Of a stretch of DNA of 8,363 bases, positions 3,736 through 8,363 are shown one piece after another. Numbering within the stretch: position 1 is the first letter of the stretch; every line of letters begins with the position of its first letter. The position numbers were made by a program, and so were the translations under genes. The notes below the pieces were generated by a model, which was given only the letters and a program-made list of their open reading frames with translations, was not told the DNA's origin and ran no database searches. Origin of the DNA: Acholeplasmatales bacterium (GTDB taxonomy: Bacteria; Bacillota_I; Bacilli_A; Acholeplasmatales; Anaeroplasmataceae); NCBI GenBank assembly GCA_017388605.1, contig JAFPIE010000131.1:1-8363 (forward strand). Reading direction: 5' to 3'.

Positions 3736-6360
3736 CTATAGCATGTCGTTTTGAGCCATCAATGCTTCAAGCTCTTCATCGGACATATTATCAAAATCAT
3801 CTTCATCGTCTATAGGTCCATCATTCTTCTTATCATTAACGATATCGGCAAAATCATCCTTAGGCTTAGCCTCTTCCTTTGGCTTTGGTGCCTCTGGTGT
3901 AGCTTCTACCTCTTTTGCAGCTTCCTCTTTTGGTTCTTCAGGTTCACTTACCTCTTCCTTTTCAGGAATAGAATCTAAGAAGGAATCGAAATCATCAGGT
4001 GTACTATTTGAATCATTAGAATCGCTAGAAGATTCATCACTAGATGCTTCAGCTTCTTCCTCAGGGAATGCTTCATATTCCGGTGGAATATCATTTACGA
4101 TATCATTTAATTCTTTGTTTTCATCATCCTTAGATAATGTATCCTTATTATCCTCTATGGCTTGATCAAGCTCATCTAAGGAAACCTCTGGAGCTGGTTC
4201 ATCAGATTCTTCCTTTTCAGGAATAGATTCTAAGAAGGAATCAAAATCATCGACTGGCTCTTCTTCCTTCTTTGGCTTTTCACCCTTAGCATTCTTTGTT
4301 AATACAGGCTTTCTATCATCTAGATCATCATCACCTGCAACATCGGCTGCATTGAAGTCTGTAAGGCCAGAATTTAGGCCTAGAAGGGCGTCTAGCTCTT
4401 CATCCGATAATTCATCTAGGTTTTCATCAGAAATCTCTTCTATAGCCTTCTTTGCCTTCTTCTTTTCTTCAGGCTTTGGCTCTTCAGGTGCTTTCTTGAC
4501 AACCTTCTTAACTACCTTCTTCTTAGGCTTTTCTTCTACATCATCGCTAGATAGATCACCAGGAACATCAAGCATTTCGTTTTCAGCCATTAATGCCTCA
4601 AGCTCTTCATCGGATAGATCATCGTAATCATCTCTTCTTCTGATTGGCATAGAAGCTTCTTCCTTAATTTCAGGAACGATATCATCTGGGTTATCCCATT
4701 TGCCTCTTTCCTTTTCTCTTAATTCCTTTAAGTGATTTCTCTTCTTTTCAAGAATAGGATGCATTAAAGCCATATCCTGAATTTTAGAGGCATTGGCCTT
4801 TTCTTGAGCCTTCTTGCGCTCTGCAAGCTTTCTCTCTACCTCTTGTGCCTTCTCGACTGCAGCCTTCTCTAGAGCCTTACGCTTAGCTTCTTTTCTTCTC
4901 TCACGCTCAAGGGCAGCCTGACGCTGTGCTTCGATACGAGCTTCTTCCCTAGCAAGACGCTCTCTATCCTTAGCTTCCTTCTTCTTGATTTTCTCTTCAA
5001 TTTTAGCGATTAGCTTTTCAATTCTCTTTTCTTCTCTACCCATCTTGGCTAGAGCCATTTGCTTGGTCTGCTTAACGATTTTAGCAACCATCATTTCTCT
5101 TCTGGCATATTCTAGCTGCTTATATAAATCCGCACTATCGAATTCATCATCTGATACACCAAAGGCTTTAGGGTAAAGCTGATCAACCATATCAAGCATC
5201 TGTCTATATACAACTCTTACAGACTCATTATAGGTAGAGCCTGTTTGTTGTAAGCCCTGCATAGAACCTTCAAAATATTTAACGGTTTGATCTAATAAAA
5301 CCTGGTTCATTGTATAATCTTCAAGCTTATTATTGTCCGCCTCAAGATTCATTTCAAGCTCCATAGATTGGTTTTCAATAGGCTTTGGAGCCTTAACAGT
5401 ACCAACCTTACGGGAAGAATAAATACCATCAATTTGACGATTCTTAATAAATGCAGTTAGAGCAAGGGTCATAATATCATTAATATCCTTGTCAAATGCT
5501 TGAGAATATTTATAGGATTTTTCTTTTACATCAATATTTGTTGCAATACCATCGACTCTATCTAGATATAGCCATAAGCCATAGCATAGCTTAAAGTCTG
5601 GGTTATGCATAATAATATTTGTCTTCATGATAGGTGGATGTACATCACGAGCCTTAGCTAAGGCACGCATAAAGTCTGTACCCTTTAGGGCTTGTACCAT
5701 CTCACGAATGTATAATAATCTGTTATATTGTTCTTTGGTGGTTTCTACGTTTGTAGTTAAGTCGTTCTTGATGGCAACATCAATACCAACCGTAACCGTT
5801 TGACCGGACATTAGGAATTCATTTTGAACAGATAATCTTTCTGTTTCAAAGGATTCCAAAGATATCTTCATTACTTCGTAACGTCTCTCTAAGAACATCT
5901 CTAGTCTTTTTACTAAAGACTTAATGAAGCGGTTTTCATAGATTGCTAATTCCTCTTCTGCATAGGTATTTAATACCTTAGAAGGTACAACGTCACCCTC
6001 TTTGGTAATTTCCTTTATTAGATGAGTATGAGAGGATAAATGCTTTACTGTATCTGAGTTTGTCTTTCTTGCCTTTTCAACATTAACAACCTCAGTTTCA
6101 TAACGTAAAGACTTCTTAGGGTCTCTCATTATTTTTGTAATCGCAGGGTATACAGATTCAATAGTGTCCAAGAAGGACATATCGAAATTACGGATTTCGG
6201 ATTGTGTTTTATTAAATACAGTCTTTTGTCCACCCTTTACACGGTTTAAAACGTAGGAGCCATAGGTGTCATTCTCTGTTTCATTATCAATTGCTTGGTA
6301 GGCTTTTGTATAATAAGCCTCAAGCTCTTGGTTATCAAAGGTTTTATCTTTTTTTGCCAT
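3736..6360 (-). CDS. McrC/DUF2357-like protein without a visible nuclease domain, fused to coiled coil and acidic repeat tail (874 aa)
   Basis: Residues 1-400 resemble the DUF2357 region of McrC-type partners of McrB. The stretch LNTYAEEELAIYENRFIKSL (about 130-149) matches the family's conserved ENRF element, and MHNPDFKLCYGLWLYL (251-266) matches its xLWxxL region. I find no PD-(D/E)XK motif set where the McrC nuclease should follow. Instead, about 410-555 is a long helix rich in Lys, Arg, Glu and Ala, typical of a coiled coil, and 560-874 is disordered and strongly acidic with a basic patch (KPKKKVVKKVVKKA, 611-624). The tail repeats two short motifs. The start ATG has a strong site (GGAGGAAGG, within 6367-6376) and lies 34 bases after the McrB-like gene, the normal McrB-McrC order. 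The likely role is partner or adaptor of the AAA+ protein. No signal peptide or membrane helix is seen. The DUF2357 assignment is from motif memory. Confidence 0.65.
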   Translation of the reverse strand: MAKKDKTFDNQELEAYYTKAYQAIDNETENDTYGSYVLNRVKGGQKTVFNKTQSEIRNFDMSFLDTIESVYPAITKIMRDPKKSLRYETEVVNVEKARKTNSDTVKHLSSHTHLIKEITKEGDVVPSKVLNTYAEEELAIYENRFIKSLVKRLEMFLERRYEVMKISLESFETERLSVQNEFLMSGQTVTVGIDVAIKNDLTTNVETTKEQYNRLLYIREMVQALKGTDFMRALAKARDVHPPIMKTNIIMHNPDFKLCYGLWLYLDRVDGIATNIDVKEKSYKYSQAFDKDINDIMTLALTAFIKNRQIDGIYSSRKVGTVKAPKPIENQSMELEMNLEADNNKLEDYTMNQVLLDQTVKYFEGSMQGLQQTGSTYNESVRVVYRQMLDMVDQLYPKAFGVSDDEFDSADLYKQLEYARREMMVAKIVKQTKQMALAKMGREEKRIEKLIAKIEEKIKKKEAKDRERLAREEARIEAQRQAALERERRKEAKRKALEKAAVEKAQEVERKLAERKKAQEKANASKIQDMALMHPILEKKRNHLKELREKERGKWDNPDDIVPEIKEEASMPIRRRDDYDDLSDEELEALMAENEMLDVPGDLSSDDVEEKPKKKVVKKVVKKAPEEPKPEEKKKAKKAIEEISDENLDELSDEELDALLGLNSGLTDFNAADVAGDDDLDDRKPVLTKNAKGEKPKKEEEPVDDFDSFLESIPEKEESDEPAPEVSLDELDQAIEDNKDTLSKDDENKELNDIVNDIPPEYEAFPEEEAEASSDESSSDSNDSNSTPDDFDSFLDSIPEKEEVSEPEEPKEEAAKEVEATPEAPKPKEEAKPKDDFADIVNDKKNDGPIDDEDDFDNMSDEELEALMAQNDML
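3739..4623 (-). repeat. Repeated acidic motifs in the tail of the 874-aa protein
   Basis: Motif A appears three times: DDLSDEELEALMAENEML (residues 580-597, bases 4570-4623), DELSDEELDALLGLNSGL (649-666, 4363-4416) and DNMSDEELEALMAQNDML (857-874, 3739-3792, the extreme C-terminus). Motif B appears twice: DDFDSFLESIPEKEE (704-718) and DDFDSFLDSIPEKEE (789-803). The DNA of motif B is a 44-base direct repeat with two mismatches (3953-3996 and 4208-4251), so that duplication is recent. Acidic stretches with regular Leu/Met/Phe look like amphipathic docking helices. Confidence 0.8.
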
Positions 6361-6394
6361 GAATACACCTTCCTCCCTTATTTTTTATAAGTGA

Positions 6395-7936
6395 TTATGC
6401 CATCTTCTTTAAGTCAGCAATGAATTCCTTAGAAACTAGGAATTGATCCTTACCGAATAGACGGTCAAGCATTAAAATTAATTCATCTAATTCTTTCTTT
6501 AAGAAAGTTAAGTTTAACATTTCGAACTTACGTAAAATCTTAAATGTTAACATATAGTCAAGTCCATCAAATTCACTAAATCCGCAGGCCATATATACTG
6601 GTACGAATAATTTAATTTGCTTCATAATACGGTTACCGAATGCAATCTTGAATTTCTCCTGAATGAATTCGTCTAGTGTATTAAATGCTTGGGTTGCAAC
6701 CTCAGAAAGGTTGAAACCATTTTGATATCTCTTGAATAAGTCATCAAGATATTCGAATGTCATATTAACATTATCTGTATAAGGGGCATCAATAAAGTCT
6801 GCCTTCTTATTAATAGCAATCGCAACAGCACGGTCATAAACCTTATCTGTAATTGTGAATGTAGAGTCATCCTTGTTTGCTGTACCAATGAACCAAAGAT
6901 TTTGTGGAATCAAAATCTTACCATTAATTAGGTTCTTAGGGTCAGTTACATCAGAAACTGGAACGATATCAATCTTCCACTCAGAAGGATCTGGCATTTC
7001 CATTACGGATAGGAATTCAGCGAAATAATACTCAATACGGGCTAAGTTCATCTCGTCTAGTACAATTAGGTTAATTGTATCAGAGTAGCTAGATGCATAA
7101 ACAGCCTTTAAGAAGTCTGTTTCGTTGAAACGCTTTGTAAATTCGTTTAGATAACCTAAAAGCTCAGAACGGTCACGCCAAGATGGCTGAACGGAAATGA
7201 TAGCTGTAGGGTTATTGAAGAATTTACCCATTGCGTAAGGTAAGGATGTCTTACCTGTACCTGAAATACCTTCTAGAATTAATACCTTAGATGTTGCTAA
7301 ACCTGCAAACCATCTAGCGATAATTTCCTTCTTATAGAATAGCTTTAGCTGAGATGCAGAATAATTAATGAAACGATCACATAGATCAGATAAATCTAAC
7401 ATATCGGATTGGTTCATAACAGTAATTCTTGGATTCTCTGCAGCCTCTTGGTCTGCCTTAATTAGCTTAGAGAATCTAGACTCATTTTCAGCCTTCTTCT
7501 TAGAAGAACCACCTTCATAATCTACAGCACCCTGAGTACCAGCACCAATCTGAGAAACTCTCATGGCTAAGATCTTATTCTTTTCATCAATTAATTCAAC
7601 AACCTTTTGGTTTAATAAAGATACTTCCTCAATAAGGGAATCCTTATCGATTTCTCTTTTATTAAACTTAATATATCTTCTAATCAATTGTACTAAAAGC
7701 ACAATCAACAAGAATAAGAATGCAAGGTCAATGATTAATACCAGAATAAATGCAATATAGTCTAGTGCATTCCATGAACCAATGGCAGTATTTAGCTTCT
7801 GGAAATATCCACCGGCACCAGCCCAATCTCCATAGAATACTTCAACAATTATGGCAATATGATTTTGGAACCATTCAACAATGTTGTTCCATAGGTCACC
7901 TAAAAATGTGACATAGTATTGTGCAAAACCGTTCAT
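6395..7936 (-). CDS. Membrane-anchored McrB-like AAA+ NTPase (513 aa)
   Basis: From the N-terminus: an amphipathic or membrane-touching segment (about 10-40), a strong transmembrane helix (about 57-85, rich in Leu/Ile/Val), a basic stop and a short coiled coil (about 99-125), a linker, then an AAA+ module. Walker A is GISGTGKTS (223-231), VQPSWRDRSELLGYLN follows, Walker B is LIVLDEMNLAR (290-300), and the sensor region is IGTANKDDS (350-358) with VYDRAVAI (366-373). The DEMNLAR and TANKDDS segments are the hallmarks of the McrB/dynein-like AAA_5 group. Classical McrB is a soluble GTPase that drives the McrC nuclease; here the motor is held at the membrane. The start ATG 7934-7936 has GGAGAG ten bases upstream; a TTG at 7954 would add six residues but sits on that site. 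The DUF2357-like gene follows after 34 bases. Whether it uses GTP or ATP cannot be told from sequence. Confidence 0.85.
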   Translation of the reverse strand: MNGFAQYYVTFLGDLWNNIVEWFQNHIAIIVEVFYGDWAGAGGYFQKLNTAIGSWNALDYIAFILVLIIDLAFLFLLIVLLVQLIRRYIKFNKREIDKDSLIEEVSLLNQKVVELIDEKNKILAMRVSQIGAGTQGAVDYEGGSSKKKAENESRFSKLIKADQEAAENPRITVMNQSDMLDLSDLCDRFINYSASQLKLFYKKEIIARWFAGLATSKVLILEGISGTGKTSLPYAMGKFFNNPTAIISVQPSWRDRSELLGYLNEFTKRFNETDFLKAVYASSYSDTINLIVLDEMNLARIEYYFAEFLSVMEMPDPSEWKIDIVPVSDVTDPKNLINGKILIPQNLWFIGTANKDDSTFTITDKVYDRAVAIAINKKADFIDAPYTDNVNMTFEYLDDLFKRYQNGFNLSEVATQAFNTLDEFIQEKFKIAFGNRIMKQIKLFVPVYMACGFSEFDGLDYMLTFKILRKFEMLNLTFLKKELDELILMLDRLFGKDQFLVSKEFIADLKKMA

Positions 7937-7975
7937 ACTTTTTTCACTCTCCAATCGTGAATTCTCTCATATTTT

Positions 7976-8363
7976 TTATTCTTCTTTATTTTCTACTTCG
8001 TTAGATTTTTCTTCATTAGTTTCTGTTTCTTCAGTAGGAGTTTCCTCTACCTTAGCTTCTTCAGCCGCTACAACTGGCTCTTCAGCAACTTCTTCAGCTT
8101 GAGGCTCTTCTTGAGGTTCCTCCTCTACAGGAGCGGTCTCTAAAGGCTTAGCCTCAGCTGCCTGTTGAGCTCTAAGCTCTGCAAGTAGCTCTTGACGCAT
8201 CTTTTCCTTTTCAGCTTCAAGCTCTGCAAGCATTGCTTCTTTATCGTCAGCAAGATCTGCCTTATTCTTTTCATGTCTTAAATCTAAGAAATTCTTAACA
8301 ACGAATACAATTTCAATTAATAAGATTACAGCAATTGGAATTACAAAATAGAATAACCAATTC
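7976..8363 (-). CDS. Membrane protein with coiled coil and acidic tail (partial, 5' end off the right edge)
   Basis: The frame is open through the right edge, so the ATG at 8233 is internal and the real start is beyond the window; 128 complete residues are visible. They begin with a transmembrane helix (WLFYFVIPIAVILLIEIVFV), then a basic stop and a coiled-coil stretch (LAELEAEKEKMRQELLAEL), and then a low-complexity Pro/Glu/Ala/Val tail ending NEVENKEE. Charge bias around the helix puts the tail in the cytoplasm. I do not recognise the protein. It is 39 bases ahead of the McrB-like gene in the same direction and so probably shares its operon and its place at the membrane. The acidic tail resembles that of the 874-residue protein two genes on. 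Confidence 0.75.
   Translation of the reverse strand, partial: NWLFYFVIPIAVILLIEIVFVVKNFLDLRHEKNKADLADDKEAMLAELEAEKEKMRQELLAELRAQQAAEAKPLETAPVEEEPQEEPQAEEVAEEPVVAAEEAKVEETPTEETETNEEKSNEVENKEE

Noticed and set aside
3751..5176. Plus-strand open frames (3751-3978, 4352-4627 and 4985-5176)
   Set aside because: They lie opposite the 874-residue gene and are mirror images of its Glu/Lys/Asp-rich coding, giving Ser/Phe/Leu-rich strings with no ribosome site or recognisable domain.
3736..6360. PD-(D/E)XK nuclease site in the 874-residue protein
   Set aside because: I looked for a P-D strand followed by (D/E)xK after the DUF2357-like half; YETEVVNVEKARK near residue 90 has a superficial ExK look but wrong position and no preceding PD element.
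7563..7760. Plus-strand open frame opposite the McrB-like gene
   Set aside because: It is the complement of the membrane and coiled-coil codons, with no ribosome site or domain.
7937..7954. TTG start at 7954 for the McrB-like gene
   Set aside because: The TTG overlaps the GGAGAG that serves the ATG at 7936, so the later start is better supported.
8231..8233. ATG at 8233 as the start of the rightmost gene
   Set aside because: The frame stays open upstream to the edge and encodes a clear transmembrane helix, so this Met is internal.

Overview
The window reads as low-GC Firmicutes-type chromosomal DNA. It is AT-rich, has strong GGAGG ribosome sites and extended -10 promoters, and carries an ER-type (SipW-like) signal peptidase. 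Two genes end in TGA while tryptophan is written TGG, so the code is standard table 11 and not the Mycoplasma code. I cannot name the genus; a gut Bacilli/Erysipelotrichia-like host is a guess. Every gene I can support lies on the minus strand, so transcription runs from right to left.

Right part (about 2966-8363): an operon that enters from beyond the right edge. In transcription order it holds (1) the 3' part of a membrane protein with one visible transmembrane helix, a coiled coil and a very acidic tail; (2) a membrane-anchored McrB-like AAA+ NTPase; (3) an 874-residue protein whose first half looks like the McrC/DUF2357 partner family, but which continues into a long basic/acidic coiled coil and an acidic tail with repeated short motifs instead of a nuclease domain; and (4) a SipW-type signal peptidase with an unusually long charged cytoplasmic tail. 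The operon ends at a hairpin whose stem contains the peptidase stop codon. I infer a membrane-associated AAA+ machine linked to protein export or processing rather than a restriction enzyme.

Middle part (about 518-2869): a compact, more AT-rich three-gene cassette. It encodes an ABC/AAA-type ATPase (RloA/AAA_21-like), a RloB-like Toprim-type protein and a 72-residue coiled-coil protein. The genes overlap by 8 bp and then are separated by 4 bp, so they are probably translationally coupled. An exact 29-bp direct repeat lies just outside each end of the cassette. ATPase plus Toprim pairs of this kind are typical of anti-phage defence modules (RloAB, PARIS, OLD/Gabija), but this exact three-gene form is not one I recognise.

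Left part (1-359): the start of a HipB-like XRE regulator, cut by the left edge. It has a good extended -10 promoter and two identical 16-bp operator-like repeats between promoter and start codon. By family knowledge a HipA-type kinase toxin is expected just beyond the left edge.

The two intergenic spans (255-549 and 2667-2981) hold the repeats, promoters, a TTTTACTTA array, a large inverted repeat and possible insertion-sequence debris. I saw no tRNA, rRNA, CRISPR array or riboswitch.
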